Of a DNA stretch of 64,000 nucleotides, positions 11,338 through 23,942 are shown in pieces. Numbering within the stretch: the first letter of the stretch is position 1; each line of letters starts with the position of its first letter. Below the pieces are notes generated by a model. It was given only the letters and a program-made list of their open reading frames with translations, made no database searches and was not told where the DNA came from. The DNA lies in contig BCJC01000001.1 of NCBI GenBank assembly GCA_001600175.1, positions 3,705,652-3,769,651 on the forward strand. Reading direction: 5' to 3'. This DNA is from Erythrobasidium yunnanense. Its lineage: Eukaryota; Basidiomycota; Cystobasidiomycetes; Erythrobasidiales; Erythrobasidiaceae. The position numbers and the translations under genes were made by a program.

Positions 11338-14300
11338 ATGAGCAACGTCCGCCTCACCATAAGGCAACCACCGCATCGTGACTATGTTCAACATTATCCT
11401 GGCTTGACCGGCCTGCGTGCGACACCCAATATCCAGCAAGGCCAAGAAGCTGTCCGTCCAGAAGATCAGGAAAATGGCAGTACTTCCATGGATGCTGCTC
11501 TCATTGGAGCGGTAGAAGTACGAACTAACAATAACAGCCCTGTGCAAGCTCAATATCTGCGCATCGAGCTCAAGTCAGTCCGGTCGAGCATACGATACCA
11601 AGTCCGCATCCGCTGATACGACCGGCCGTTCTTTTGCAGAAAGACGGAGACTGTCCTCACTAGCAAAGGGCTGCGGAGATACTTCGAGGTGAGCCGCCTG
11701 TCCTGTTGCGCTATCTGCATGTGCTGATTCTGCTTGCGCTCAGCTGATAGGAAGCCAGGTGCGACTAGCCCTCTATCAAGGACCTTTATGTCTCTGAGCG
11801 AGATATAACAGGAAAACACTCTATGGAGCGGGAAGGCGCAGGAATCAGCCGACCAAGAGGGCTTCGCACCCATCGAGACTGTATGTTAAGCAGGTCGCAT
11901 AGCTAGACCAACGCTGAACCTGCATCACAGGGCGACTTCTCCTTCCGTATACCCATCCCGACTGGCCTCCCGCCGTCCGCTGTCATCGACAAGGCCAAGG
12001 GAACAGGCATTGTGTACCATCTAGTAGCTACTCTACTCGTGCGACCTATTCGCAAGTCTTTCTTCAGTCCTGGGGGATCACAAAAAGCACCGACCCCGGT
12101 AGCACAGGCAGCGGAGGTGCTCATCGAGAAGCACGAATTAAATCCTGCTTGGCCGATCTACCCGCATCAAGCTCAGAAGGAAGCCATCAGCGTCTCGAAA
12201 GCAAATCTGATACTCAAGTTGACACGGGATACGGTCATGTATGGTGGTGGTGACCCAATGAACTTTTCAGTCGACCTGCAAAGCGAAAGAGCTACGCCGA
12301 TCAAAGTAGGTCAGTAGACTAGTGGTTTCAGGTTGGTGCTGATTTGACGGTGTTTATAGCTGGCCAAGCTGGAACTAGTCTTGCGCGAGATCATTACTGC
12401 TAGAGAGGCGCCTATTGGCCAAAGTGCGCCAGGCAGTCCAGACCCTCGGAAAACTTTGCAGCAAGCGAACGAGGTAGTAACGGTTAAGAGCTCTGCCCAG
12501 AAGCTGCTGTACAAGGGTGAATCGACAATTCACACCCTTAGCGCTACATTCCCGACAACGCATTATCGGTATACGATTCAGAATGCCAAGCATATCGACA
12601 TTAAATACTTGCTGCGCTTGCGAGCCATCATTGAAATGCCGAAGGAGAGCAAGATCAAGAAGGGTGACGATAAAGCAAAGGAGGAGCCAATCAAAGAGCT
12701 CGTGCTGGACAACATCCCTGTCCTAGTATCCCCATGGGGCAAGAAGCACGGAGAATGGTGGAAGGTCAAGATCGGCCAGACTCCGCCAAATCTGCGTGCA
12801 CCGGGAACGCCCCAAACACAAGTCTCGAATCAAGCCTCTCGGCGGCACTCCTCCGTTATACCTGGAAATCCAACGACTGTCAATAATCAGCAACTGCCCA
12901 CGTCGCAGTCGCAGCCCACGATAGCGTCAGGAAGCCGCGAGCCTGCGAATGGTCTTGATCGACCAATGCCCATAGTCGGTCGCGTGACGGCTGAAAGTCT
13001 GGCCACTGGACGGCGGTTGTCGAGCTTCCCTCCTCCTGTAGACTCTCCTGCCGAATCTTTTACTGGCATTGGTTCGGGTAATTACCTTGGACAGCATCGA
13101 GCTGGTCAGCAGGTGCCTCTGTACCAGTCTCAGCAGATAAATGGACAGACGAGCCATAGTGTAGGCTCTCCGTCAGCCGCATCGGACAGCGGACACGACT
13201 ATCGTCCTTACAGAATACCGAATGGAGACGGTCACAGACATACAGTAAACATGAACGGCTCATACCCATCTTTAAGCAAATCTACGTCTCATCAAGAGCA
13301 GGTCCGGAGACCGTCCAACGAGCTGGAGTCGGCAGATATGGCCTCTCGGCGAGTTGTGAGCAATCCAGCTGCACCTGTATCTCTGTCTCCGTTCGGGTCG
13401 CCTCAAGCGCAACTACCGACGTCCAGCCCGTCAGTGCCAGGAATGGAAGACGCGAACAAGCGATACTCAATGCCGGCCGTGTCTAATCTACCGATGAACG
13501 TACAACGCAAGCGGGACACCCTGCAGCCTGTGACCGCTTTTGAGATGGATCGCAGGCAGGCGACCTCCGATATTGGCCATGCCGAGTACCTACGTCGGAA
13601 AGGGACTCTTTCTACGATCACAGGATCTCCTCCAGAATCACCTGCCTCGGACACGCCTTCCCCGCTACCGAGTACAAATTGGCTTGGGCCGGACAGCGAG
13701 CAGTCTACAGGACCTGTACGACAAGGGATCAATCTTCTTCCCGTTCAAGGCCGCGCAGGCACACCTCTGTCGCTCGCTCGGGCAATGAGTAATCCGACGC
13801 CCCGGACAGCGAATGGGTTCAGCAGCTTTGCGCAGCTGGAGCCAGTTGTAGATACAGATCAGACTCAGTATCGGACGGCGGCTTCATCGACAGATTCGTC
13901 GGCCTCGCAGTTGCCATCATCTTCGGAATCAGAAACTCCACAGCCAGCGCGGCCTGCTCAAGCGACATACACGTCGTCGTCGCTCATACATCAGAGGTCC
14001 TCAAGCGGGCAGCATGCTGGAGCTGTAGATGAGCAGAAGCTGCGATACTTGAAGGCTCTTGCAGCCCGAGAGGCTTATCAGCGGCGCATGGCTGGCGGAC
14101 AAGAGGAGCCACTGTCCGCATTGGAGGAGAAGCGGAAGCTGCAAAAGCTATACGAGACGGAGAATCGAGAAGAGCTTGCTTTGGCAGACATGCGAGCTAC
14201 CGAGCCAGAGCAAGTCTACAGTCCTGGATCCGTATATCTTACGGCAGCTACAGAGTATCAACAGCAGCCTTTCTTCGCTTCCCAAACTTCTTTCAGCCCT

Positions 14301-14552
14301 TCACCCTCCGACACATCCCATTCGTCCGCTTCGCAGCCTTACCAACGCGATCCAATGATTGCAAGGGGAAAACAACGGCATGTTTCGATGTATAGTAACG
14401 GCCACGAAGACGAAGATCAAGAGAATCTGTCTTCAGCGCCTCAAAGACCGCCGAAACCGCCTGCACTCCTGCAAGATCTGTACAGACATCTTGACTCCCC
14501 AGCATCTCCTACCTTCTCAGGCGACCGTAGAAGAAGCTTTGTCGGCTACTAA
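11338..14552 (+). CDS. Arrestin-domain protein, likely ubiquitin-ligase adaptor (978 aa)
   Basis: Alpha-arrestin-like protein; fungal members recruit Rsp5-type ubiquitin ligases to membrane cargo. Introns 11574-11639, 11689-11743, 11759-11811, 11881-11930 and 12306-12359 leave 979 codons; one exon is only 15 nt (11744-11758). The N-terminal arrestin fold shows VRLTIRQPPHRDYV, AALIGAVEVR, YLRIELKKTETVL, FSFRIPIPTGLPPSAV and GTGIVYHLVATLLVRP; the C-terminal arrestin part runs through HYRYTIQNAKHIDIKYLLRL. After about residue 390 the protein becomes a long disordered Ser/Pro/Gln-rich tail with many Arg-x-x-Ser sites, and near the end PPKPPALLQDL. No canonical PPxY motif was noticed. Member of a basidiomycete arrestin family; cargo unknown. 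Confidence 0.82.
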
Positions 14553-14798
14553 TCGACTTTACGATCTCATTTACAATACACGGACATTCTGTTATTTAGT
14601 CCCCCTAACCTAATCACTTCAGTTAATAGTCAAGTAGACGTCTCTTGTTGCTGTACTTTACGACTGCTACGCTGGTACACACGCCCTAATTTAGCAGTCT
14701 TGCTGTTGTCGCTATTAGCTTGTTGCTCACGGCCGGTAATCCACCTACTCGTCGAAGCGACTCTGACGCTTTCCTTCTGACACTAACTTTCCTTTTGC

Positions 14799-16994
14799 AT
14801 GGCCTCTTCGAAGGCCGTGCTCGCTGAGCACATCCTCTACGAACACTTCGGTGCTGCTGTAGGCCTAATTGGCAGCATCTTTCTGGCACGAGGTCGATTG
14901 TCCTACGAAATTCTGCTACGACTCGCGCCAAAAACGCTGCGTCAATCTACGATACAAGCGAGCATCTTGACTCTGATCCAACATAACTGCATGTACCATG
15001 TCACGGACGACGACGACGGCCTCGAATACTTTGAGCTCATCCTGGACGAAGTCCTGCAAAGACGCCGAATTGGTCATTTCCTTTCGATAGCTAGGGAAAG
15101 CTGGGCATCGAGAGGGCAAGATGTAGCAATGAGAGTACTGGCTGAGGGCAAAAGCAAGCTCGCGACTCTGCTCGAAGACTGTCTTGCGGCTCCCAGCTCG
15201 TCAAGCAGTCAAAGCTATCAACAAACCGTAAAGGCCGTGTACGACATGCTAGAAGCTGGAGCGCTCCGTCCCGTCATTGATACAGATTTGATATCTGTTG
15301 GAGATCAGGACATGCAGTTCACCAAGCGGGCCATAAGAGCCTTTCCGACTGCACCACAGCCAAAGGACCTGAAGGGCATCAAGGAGAAGATGGAAATCAA
15401 TAGGTCAGATGTGGACAGCAAGCAACCGGAATGGGGCAGGAATCCTGGCGTTTACCAAGCTCTATGCGAAGATCTCGAAGCCGCTAAACAGAGCCGTCGC
15501 GACGACAATGATGAATATGGAGAGCCCAGCGGCAACATAAGCCCACGGTCAAAGGTCAATGCCGTCAAGAAGATAACCCGGCGCCCTATAGCTGATCTAT
15601 TTTGACAGAAGCGGAAAGCGACACAAGCCGAAACAGCATCCAAGAACAAGGCAAGTTAACCCTGCAGTTTAGATGAGTCTAGCTAACAATGAAGAACTTT
15701 CAGCGAATGATGCTGCCCTTTGACGTAAGACGACTGCAACAAACCCGCTGCTAAGTCACAGAGCCGAATATGACCTTACAGGATGACATTTACGTCCGAG
15801 TGTGCTACGAGCCCTTCGATATACGAATTCGTAACGACTTGATCGTCAAGGCCGTGCGAGTCCATCGCGGGCCGGCAGCGGCTCGACTTATGCAGACCAT
15901 ACTGGCAGAGACCATTAGCAGTCAATCTGCCCTTAAGGACGACAAGAGTCGTAAGTCGTTGACGGATTGGTATATAAGCAGTTCTGAGCATCTTCTGCCT
16001 ATGAAAGCCTTCTTCGCGGCTTACGGTCTCGTTGAGCCTGCTGGGCGACGGTCGCCTTCAAGGCGCACGGTGCCACTTCCTCCTGCTAATGGACATACCA
16101 ATGGCTTCCACGAGGACCAAGAAGAACATTCTTTCTACAGCCTGTTTCCTACCGAATGCGATGCCACGAAGGGTATAGAATACGCTGGGCAATGGGAAGC
16201 GAAGACCAAGGAGCCAGTCGAGTTAGTCACGGAAGTGCTTCACTCTCTGTTCAATACTTCCGATGCAGGCCCCAAACATGTTGAGATTGCGGAGTACAAG
16301 AAGGACAAGAACAAACCGCCTAGTTGGCTACTTGTAGACGGCGAGCTTAATCCTCGGACATCCGCACATGGTCTAAGCAACAAGAAGTGGGCCGTAGACT
16401 TTGCGAGCAGCTATGCTATGATGAAGGAGGCACTGCTAGAAAGCTATATGAAGCGCAAATTTGGTAAGCTCCCATATCGGATTTGGCGGATCGTGGACGA
16501 GAAAGGCAAGATGGAAGAGAAGCAAGTGAGTATTGAGCTTACGCTGCACAACGCGTGCGGACTTTCGCTGACCGCCCGCGAAGATCGCTAAGGTCGCCAT
16601 GTTGGCCCCAAAGGAAGTTCGAGAGAACGTAGCAGTCCTAGTTTCGGCCGGCTTCCTGCACCAGCAAGAAGTCCCTCGAAGTGCAGACCGCAACTCAAGC
16701 CGAAGCTTCTTCCTGTGGTATGTCTCGCGGACACTGTGCTATCAGAACCTTATCGCGAGGTTCTACGACACTCTCGTCAATATGAACATACGACAGAAGG
16801 AAGAGTCTCTCAACAACCGTGCTCTGATCCGTAGAAGCGAAAGGAGAGATGTGCGGGAAAACCTAGGTCTCCTGGAACAAGGAGATCGAGATGCGCTGGC
16901 AGAGCTTATGTGGAGAAGTGACAGCTTGGCGACTGCACAGGAGCGTATAGACTCTGATATCTTGGTACTTGAGACTTTCCCATCGTTGTTGTAG
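14799..16994 (+). CDS. RPC82: RNA polymerase III subunit RPC82/RPC3 (657 aa)
   Basis: Winged-helix subunit of the C82-C34-C31 initiation subcomplex of Pol III. Exons 14799-15554, 15609-15650, 15704-15724, 15782-16525 and 16584-16994 give 658 codons. Recognisable parts are the N-terminal HTH around LAEHILYEHFGAAVG, the LRQSTIQASILTLIQHNC helix, the central NPGVYQALCEDLEAAKQSR, and the C-terminal GFLHQQEVPRSADRNSSR and FFLWYVSR, which match the conserved Q-EVPR segment of C82. The second intron (15651-15703) has a GC donor, GCAAGT. The third exon is just 21 nt. The acceptor of the last intron (AAG at 16583) is the weakest site. Follows the arrestin gene in tandem. Confidence 0.92.
15651..15703 (+). 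other. GC-AG intron in RPC82
   Basis: 53-nt intron with donor AAG/GCAAGT, branch-like CTAAC and acceptor TTTCAG. It connects two short exons (42 and 21 nt) in frame; no GT donor nearby keeps the frame. Confidence 0.75.
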
Positions 16995-17169
16995 TTTATC
17001 TGGCTGCAAACCCACGCATATTCGCTCGCTTCTTGGTGAACTCTCAGGAGAAGAAGAATGGGGTCTGTTCTATCCGTATGTTCACAACATGCCGCACGAG
17101 AGCTAGTACATCATTAAAGGGTACGCTTTGCAGCGGTCTATATTCTTGAGCATCAGAGCGAAACCGGAA

Positions 17170-18781
17170 CTACATGATCTTGCCAAAGGCTGGAATCAAG
17201 GATTGAGCCACCGTGAAGGAGAAGACCAGTTTCGGTGCTACCACGAGGAGCTAATGAACGAGCGTTAGTCAGACGACCAGATACAATCAATTGAGGCGAG
17301 CTTACCTTTGGTGTCAGACCCTTGAAGAAAGCGCCTTTGACGAAAGAAATTCAGTATGGGAATGGATGCTACGGCGGCATTGACTTACCAGCGCCTTCGT
17401 TCCTGATCAGATCCCGGACAAGGGTCATACCGCTGACTTTCGATTCGAAGCTGTCGAAATGGGCATTAGGTCAGACCCAGCTGTGCGTTCACTGTGAACT
17501 GTGGCCTACTTTTGATTTTGTACACGAGTCTGCAATGGTGATGCAGGAGCTCAGAATATAGCCAGGTAGTGAGACGGGGCTGATAGGCTCACCTTAATGA
17601 CATCAAGCGGCTGTGAGATGGTGATTGAGGCGATACTTCCCGCTACGGATGCAATCGCATTCTGCGTCCACGTAGCAGACGAGTAGTCTTGCAGTTTCAG
17701 TACGTATTCCTTCGTGAAAGCAGAACCACCGAAGAGCTAGGCAAAGCACCGTATCTCAGAGGCTGTAATGAGCTCACTGTTGCGATGTCAACACGTACTG
17801 CGAAACTTCCTGGTGCATTTCTGGCTGCTGTCCAGCCAGCTCCACGGTACAGGGCAAATCCTTCGTCGGCTACGATCTTCAGCACTCCTCGCCCACGGAA
17901 AGCTTCCGGGTTAGTCCTGAGATGACGGCATTAGCTATCTCATCTGTCATTTGTATGATTCGAATCTCACTGTCTCTTGATCTTGAGGACATCCAGCGGC
18001 AGTAGCACGATTTCACCAACACCTATGAAGCTGGAGTCGTACTCAGCAAGGTGAGTAGAAAATGCTTAGCTATATTGAAAACATACCTTCCTGCAGTTGC
18101 GTGCATCATCGCTTTACCGTTCTTCTCGCCGAAAAGATTGACGAAGCCTTTCTTATAGTTGGCGCTGCGAGAGGCGGCTCAGCTAGCTTCCACAAATCAG
18201 CGGGGAAATTTAAGTATACTTGAGGAAGTCGTTCGCATATGGCTGTCCGCCGAATCTGCGAACAATGACAAATGATTAGCCAGCATTCAGAATAGAAGGT
18301 ATCATGAGACCAACTTGTATATACGCTGCAGGATCTTGTAGCCCGCTGCATAACCAAGACCAGGGAAGAGACTGAGGAACTTGCGACCAGCGGATGCATC
18401 GGCATGCTTGCGGAAAACGACCGAGTTCAATGTTGAGAAGGAGAGCTGCGATGGACTTCCTTTAGCTTTTGACTCTACAACGGAGACCGTATGACAGCAT
18501 ACGTTGCTCTTGTTGCTCATCAAGCGCTTGCTGATAGTATCGACCTGTTTTACCGGACATTCAAGATTAGCATTGATAGTGATTTTCTTGGTCGCAGAAC
18601 GCTGAAGCGCAGGCGCACGGGATGGAAGAGGAAGAGTTCAGCAATACCTTCACGACGAAGCAATACAGAGTCAGCGGGAAACCTGGTCAAATGTTGGAGA
18701 AAGGCCCTCACCAGAAGCACCACTTCCAGCTATGCGAGCCGCAGCGGATTCCTTGTGTTTGCCAGCAGCCATGGGTGCCAT
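17170..18781 (-). CDS. GGC1: Mitochondrial GTP/GDP carrier (296 aa)
   Basis: Inner-membrane carrier exchanging GTP and GDP, needed for mitochondrial nucleotide supply and iron balance in yeast. Twelve introns (18711-18648, 18618-18545, 18502-18446, 18314-18256, 18219-18165, 18085-18031, 17970-17917, 17798-17737, 17592-17530, 17509-17451, 17398-17335, 17305-17251) leave 297 codons. The product follows yeast Ggc1 almost throughout: GIAELFLFHPVDTISKRLMS, FPGLGYAAGYKILQRIYK, GVGEIVLLPLDVLKIKRQTN, GWTAARNAPGSFALFGG, ISQPLDVIKTRVQN, and the end FSFTVAQSLIP. All three P-x-D/E-x-x-K/R carrier signatures are present. The 57-nt intron 18502-18446 is in phase and stop-free. With 12 introns this is one of the most interrupted genes here. 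Confidence 0.95.
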
Positions 18782-19580
18782 CTTGAACGTTCAAGCTGAC
18801 TATATGTATGCTTTTGAGATCTTGCGAAGCTCCGAAGTCTTCGAAATCTTGAGCTTTTCCTTCTTAACGATTTCTGCTCGGAATTCCAAGAGCGACGAGC
18901 GTTCGCAGATATAGTAGGACTGACCACCAGGACTAAAGCGCGTCTATCTCAAACTGTCTGCCTTTTGGATGCGAAGCTTTGATATGCGAAATGGACGAAA
19001 GCGCAAGCATGAGCGGACGAGATTCCGGACGGCCTTCCAACAACACCCGATACCTATCTCGACTCCTCGCTATGAGACTCTTACCTCACTGCGTCGGCCG
19101 TACTTCCTCTGAAAAAGCGCTGCAAAGACCGCCCAATGAATCCTATATCAGCGATGAAACGACGAGACTACACTTCTCCTGTTATTGATCGAATGGTCTC
19201 ATCCTCACGTGACGATCTCTAGCTCAGCACAAGCTAGATACTCAGCCTGGCCTGAAAGTAGCGTATGATCGTCTCATCGCTGCATCAGCCCACAATGCGG
19301 TTGGTCTAGACCCCAGTCGATGAATCAGTTGATAAACATGTGCCTCGACGGGCGAGCCGTCAATTAGACGATTTCGAAGCAGACCGGTCGATACTGAAAT
19401 GGCTGAGAACCAGCTCTGTTGACGCAGATCCCACACTATCTCCGAGACATAGACTTTGATCTGCAATCTCTCTTCTTACCTCTTCTTTCCCTCATCAGTC
19501 GATCTCTCCAGGCCGGTCCTGACTACCCTCAGCATATTCGAGCAGGTCTCTTCAGTACACATCCTCAACAACAAACAGAC
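18782..19580. other. Intergenic, divergent promoter region
   Basis: About 800 bases between GGC1 (-) and the GH5 gene (+). Around 18960-19210 several short frames on the plus strand overlap (one starts MRNGRKRKHERT, one MDESASMSGRDSG), but none shows splice sites or a family resemblance, so no gene is called. Confidence 0.4.
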
Positions 19581-22036
19581 ATGCCTGCTCTTCTATCATC
19601 TGTGTCTTCGTTGACATCTGTCCTTGCTGGTCTCGGACTCGTCGGAACCATCTTCAAGCCAATCCCTCCTCTCATAGACTCTGGTAGGTCATCTAGTTGC
19701 GACAAGCCACAACCATCTGACCCTTATGTTCAATAGTACAAGCTGCTGTCGGACCAACTGTCAATCCCTTGATAGCCCCTTTGGGCATCAGTCTCATCCA
19801 GACATCGGGCTTCAACTCATCAGATGCGACTTCCCGCTCATCGGACCTCTCCAATACTACCACCAGTGGATCCAATGCTGCACCTGATCCAAGATGCATT
19901 GTCGAGCCATATGAAGTACCTCCACCGACTCAGTTCACCTTTCCTCCTTACAGCAAGCCAGACGCAGAACTCTATCGCTACCGACAGCAACAGTCCGTCA
20001 ACCTGGGAGGATGGTTCGCACTCGAGAGCTGGATGACACCAAGCATGTTCGCATGCGCTGGCGGTAACAAGTCTTCAGAGCTCGACTTCGCTATGGGCTG
20101 GGGTGGACCGGAGTTTGCACGGATGATGATTGAAAGGTACATACATACACACGACATCCACTCAAGACTGACTCGTTTAACATCAGACACTGGGACACCT
20201 TCATTACCGAAGCTGATTTCGCTAGAATGGCCTCGCTGGGTGTCAATACTGTCCGCATCCCAATCGGTAAGTCTACTATTCGTTCATCATCATAATGTAA
20301 AGCTTACTTTGCTCGATAAAAGGTTACTGGTCGCTTGGACCTGCCTTCTTGCAGGGTACTCCGTTCCAGCAGTATGCTTCAGTAAGTCCAGCACCGTACT
20401 TGCACGATCGGAGTCCGGCTGACATGAAATGCAACAGGTATACACCAACGCATGGGCGAGAGTAGTCCGAGCTATCAACCTGGCCGAGAAGTACAAGATA
20501 GGTGTCCTTATCGACGTTCACGGTGCACCAGGATCACAAAATGCCCTACCTAGTTCTGGCGTTAGCAATGGAGTCGCAGGATTGTTCATCGATCCAACCA
20601 ATGTTCATAAGACTTTGGCCGTCTTGAGCTTCCTTACACAGCAGCTGGCTCCGGTCTCCAATGTCGCAGGCATGCAGGTTCTCAACGAACCATACCCGGA
20701 TCCCAAGCTCGAGATGTGGTGTAGGTCAGGAATCATTAGCATCTAACATGTAGCTGACGCTTCCTTTCTAGATAACATGACCATCGCATCACTGCGAGCT
20801 CTTGTACCTGAGGCTCTATCCCTGCCATACTACATTCACGACTCCTTCGACCTTGATCGGTTCTCGAAGTTCGTTGGGCAGCGTAATGACTTTGTAGTCC
20901 TCGATCATCAGTAAGTCATGCGTGCTTTCTATAATGATATACATACTGAAATTGTTTCGACAGCTCGTACTTCGTCTTCTCGCCTGAAGATTCAGCCACC
21001 TCAGCTTCGAATCAAACCGTCAATATCAAGACGAATGTCGGTGAAGCACTTCTGAAAGCAAGCTCTGAGACGAGACGTAACATGGTCATCGGCGAATTCT
21101 CCTGTGCAATCTCGGACGCTGCTCTCGCTCGTGAGACGAATGTAGACGACGCTCGTCGCGCCTTCTGCACCACCCAAATGACGACCTATCAGAACATTAC
21201 CAGTGGATGGCACTTCTGGTGTAAGCCGGCTCGACTCACTCCCTCGGAATCTGACTGATGCATTCTTTTCAGCATGGACAGAGGAAGGCTGTAACAACGA
21301 TCCCAACTGGTGTAAGTCCCCACCTTACTCTATCTCAACGAGTGCTGATCTCCATCTCACAGGCTTCCAGAATGTCGTCGGAAAGAGCTTGCCTGCAGGC
21401 TTCTCGAGCTACGAGGGTGGAGAACCCAAGACATCAAAGCAAAGATCTAGTGCAGCTCCCTCGGACAGCGTTCGCATCGTCTCTGACCAGCTAGCCAATG
21501 CTATCAAGGGACTGGTACCGCCTCAAGCAGGAAAGCTGGCTGGAGCAGCTTACAATGGTACCCTCTCCGATGTCGATGCAGTTGGTGATCTGCCGGTCTC
21601 ACCCAACTCCGCTCTGAGCCAAGCAAATTCCACTGTCACGAGCAATGCAGGGTCTCTCGGTCTCTTCAAGCGCTTCTTCGCTGGCTATACTGCACTCTCT
21701 CGCCCTCATCCTCGTAGCTTTACCTTCCAGAAACGTGGTCCATCTTCGGCAGAGCAAGCTATATCAGTCGGTTACTCTGAAGGCTTCGAGACTGGCCGAT
21801 CCTTTGCTGGCAACAACCTCAGCAAACTCGGATTTACCAGCCAGTTCATGTCCGACAAGCTGGCAGATCATATTGCAAATAAGGATGTCGATGCTAGTAA
21901 AGGAGACTACTACAAGACATGGTTCGCAAAGGGTCTTGCGGATGCCGAGGCTCTTGTAGCTCAAGCTATAGTCGCTCAGAGCGCGACAGGGGGAGATAGT
22001 TCAGAAGGCAGCGACTTAGCCCCACCGCCGCAATAG
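19581..22036 (+). CDS. EXG1: GH5 exo-beta-1,3-glucanase with extra C-terminal region
   Basis: Secreted retaining glucosidase that trims cell-wall beta-1,3-glucan. Introns 19684-19736, 20137-20186, 20267-20322, 20382-20437, 20721-20771, 20911-20963, 21221-21272 and 21312-21362 keep the frame. A hydrophobic N-terminus (VLAGLGLVGTIF) may act as signal sequence. Catalytic-domain marks are VNLGGWFALESWMTPSMF, TFITEADFARMASLGVNTVR, IPIGYW, the acid/base region GMQVLNEPYPD (NEP), VVLDHHSYFVF, the nucleophile region MVIGEFSCAISD (GEF) and WHFWSWTEEG. After the usual C-terminus about 220 residues follow, first Ser-rich and then a charged, helix-like segment (YSEGFETGRSFAGNNLSK; FAKGLADAEALVAQAIVAQ), ending in APPPQ without a GPI signal. 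EXG1-type by similarity. Confidence 0.9.
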
Positions 22037-22301
22037 GCCCGAGAAACGATGTAATGTAGCGAAAGATAAATTCGATAAGATAGAATGACAAGACATGCGC
22101 TCCTTAATCCTGTCTACTGTCCCTGCCTTCGGAAAATTTGATACAAAAGGAAGTAGATCGAAAGGGACTGACTGAACTCCTGATGATTCAGAACAACAAC
22201 ACTACTCATAAGGGAACGAAGGTGGTGAGAGCGATCTAAGAAAGATGTTCTAGACAGACAGAAACCCAGATTCCGAAAGTGCGCTCTAGTTTGTAGGTCT
22301 C

Positions 22302-23795
22302 CTAGTGATGATGACCCAGGAGCGTACTGAGTAGCAAAGGAACCATCATGCCCATAACGAAAGCAGCCATCTTTGCGCGCTTCCTGTATTTTGCAGAAGT
22401 ATGGATAGGATCGTCCAAAGAAGTGGGAAGCGAGTGTGAGCCACTTGATGACGAAGCGTCGATCTCCGCCATAACATGTGTCGATACGAAGAGGAAGGTC
22501 CCCGCCGAGAACAGGAGAGCCATGCCAGCTGGAGAGATAGGAGATGTTAGCTTCGTGCGTACCTTGCATCAGATCAGGAAGGCGCTTACTCCAGAACTCT
22601 AGCCTTCCACGCATGTTACCTCCTACTACTTCTTCAATGTTTCCATCCTCTTCTGCACTCTCATCCATGCTGTCGCTCCAGCTTGCCAGCAGAAGGACTT
22701 TCAGCACGATCCAGGTAGCTATGGCTCCCACCGGAGTTGCGAGCGAGAAGACAAGCAGAGATTTTCGTATTTGAGAGTAGTACGCTCTTGTAGAAGTCGC
22801 TATTGCGGGAGTATACGAAAGGAGGAGGACAGCAAGGGAGAATGCGACGGGTGCTTTGTGGATGAGGAGGGAGAGGAAGACGACGAAAGACAGTCCAGAG
22901 GTTGCTGCTTCACCGAGCGTCGTCCCAGGTAGTTGCTGGGCTGACATGGCTGCGGCACCTAGTGCTATCCCGTCCGCCAGAGCATGGAAGAGTAATCCGA
23001 CAAATGTTGAAAAAGCAGGTGAAGATGCGTTGAGCGGATCCGTCGCTACGTGACCACTGCCTCTTTCGCCTATAGAGCCCGCACCAAGAGCTACCGTAAA
23101 GTAGTCTGCACTTCCGCCCGGCGATACGGCGCTGCTTATCTGATGAGAGTGGTGATGGTGCGCCAGAGGCGTCGATGCGTTACTATTCGGTTTATTGCTG
23201 CTAGTGAGCTTGCTAGAAGGACTGAGGAGTATGCTGTCGTTTGCTGTCATAAGGGGCACACTCGATTGAGGGTCGTTCTCGCCGTTCTTGCTGTGATAGT
23301 GCGCCGTACTCGGGCGCGCATGCTCTGATGCATACTGATGTATGCAGAACCTGTATAATAATATCGCTGTCAGCCTTTTTTATTCTCAAAGGCGGACTTG
23401 AGCTCGTTAACGCGCATGAGGAGGAAACCGAGGACGAGGGCCAGGCCGATCCAAGTGCCGACAGAGTGTAGATCGTCTCCATCGTCTACATGCTCGTGGA
23501 CTTCTCCCTCTCGCTCCCCTTCTTTGCCGGACTGGACGCTTCGGACGAGTATCGCGCATCCTTCAGGTATGATCACGCAGAGAGCAGTCGATACGAGCAA
23601 TCCGACGCTGAATGTCGACACCAGAGGGCCATGGACGAGTCTGGCTATCCAGCTCGAAGTTTCACCTTGCGAAGGCGTCGAGGCCGAAGTCGCATGCTGC
23701 CCGCGCTGATGGTGCACAGACAGCGGGACGACGCCAACGCAGTACGTGCCCGCCGACATGATGGCGCTCTGAACGAGCAGCGATAGCAGGCCCAT
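22302..23795 (-). CDS. ZIP-family metal transporter, SLC39A9/Atx2-like (451 aa)
   Basis: Multi-pass membrane transporter for zinc or manganese, probably of the Golgi or another endomembrane. Exons 23795-23412, 23334-22590 and 22528-22302 sum to 452 codons. It opens LLSLLVQSAIMSAGTYCVGV; TM2 reads STFSVGLLVSTALCVIIPEG; the metal-binding helices read FVGLLFHALADGIALGAA (HALADG) and VVFLSLLIHKAPVAFSLAVL (HKAP); later LFSAGTFLFVSTHVM. A His-rich loop (LAHHHHSHQ, plus a terminal GHHH) fits metal sensing or passage. The first intron (23411-23335, 77 nt) is inferred from frame continuity and from the position where the family's LGFLLM helix ends. Confidence 0.9.
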
Positions 23796-23942
23796 CGTGC
23801 TTGTTCGAAGTTCAGAAATCGGTGACAAAAAGAAGCCAAGGGCCTGGCTCGGTCTTAGGTGAATTGGAAGTGTGCATTGATCAGATAGCAACAAGCATAC
23901 AGTCTACACCACAACACCATCTGTCATCATCCGCTTGCGCGC

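Noticed and set aside
12381-14552. Large open frame as a gene of its own
   Set aside because: It is the last exon of the arrestin-domain gene; five upstream exons join it in frame.
18960-19210. Basic short ORF MRNGRKRKHERT and overlapping frames
   Set aside because: All three plus frames are partly open, none has splice sites or a recognisable family, and codon content is unremarkable.
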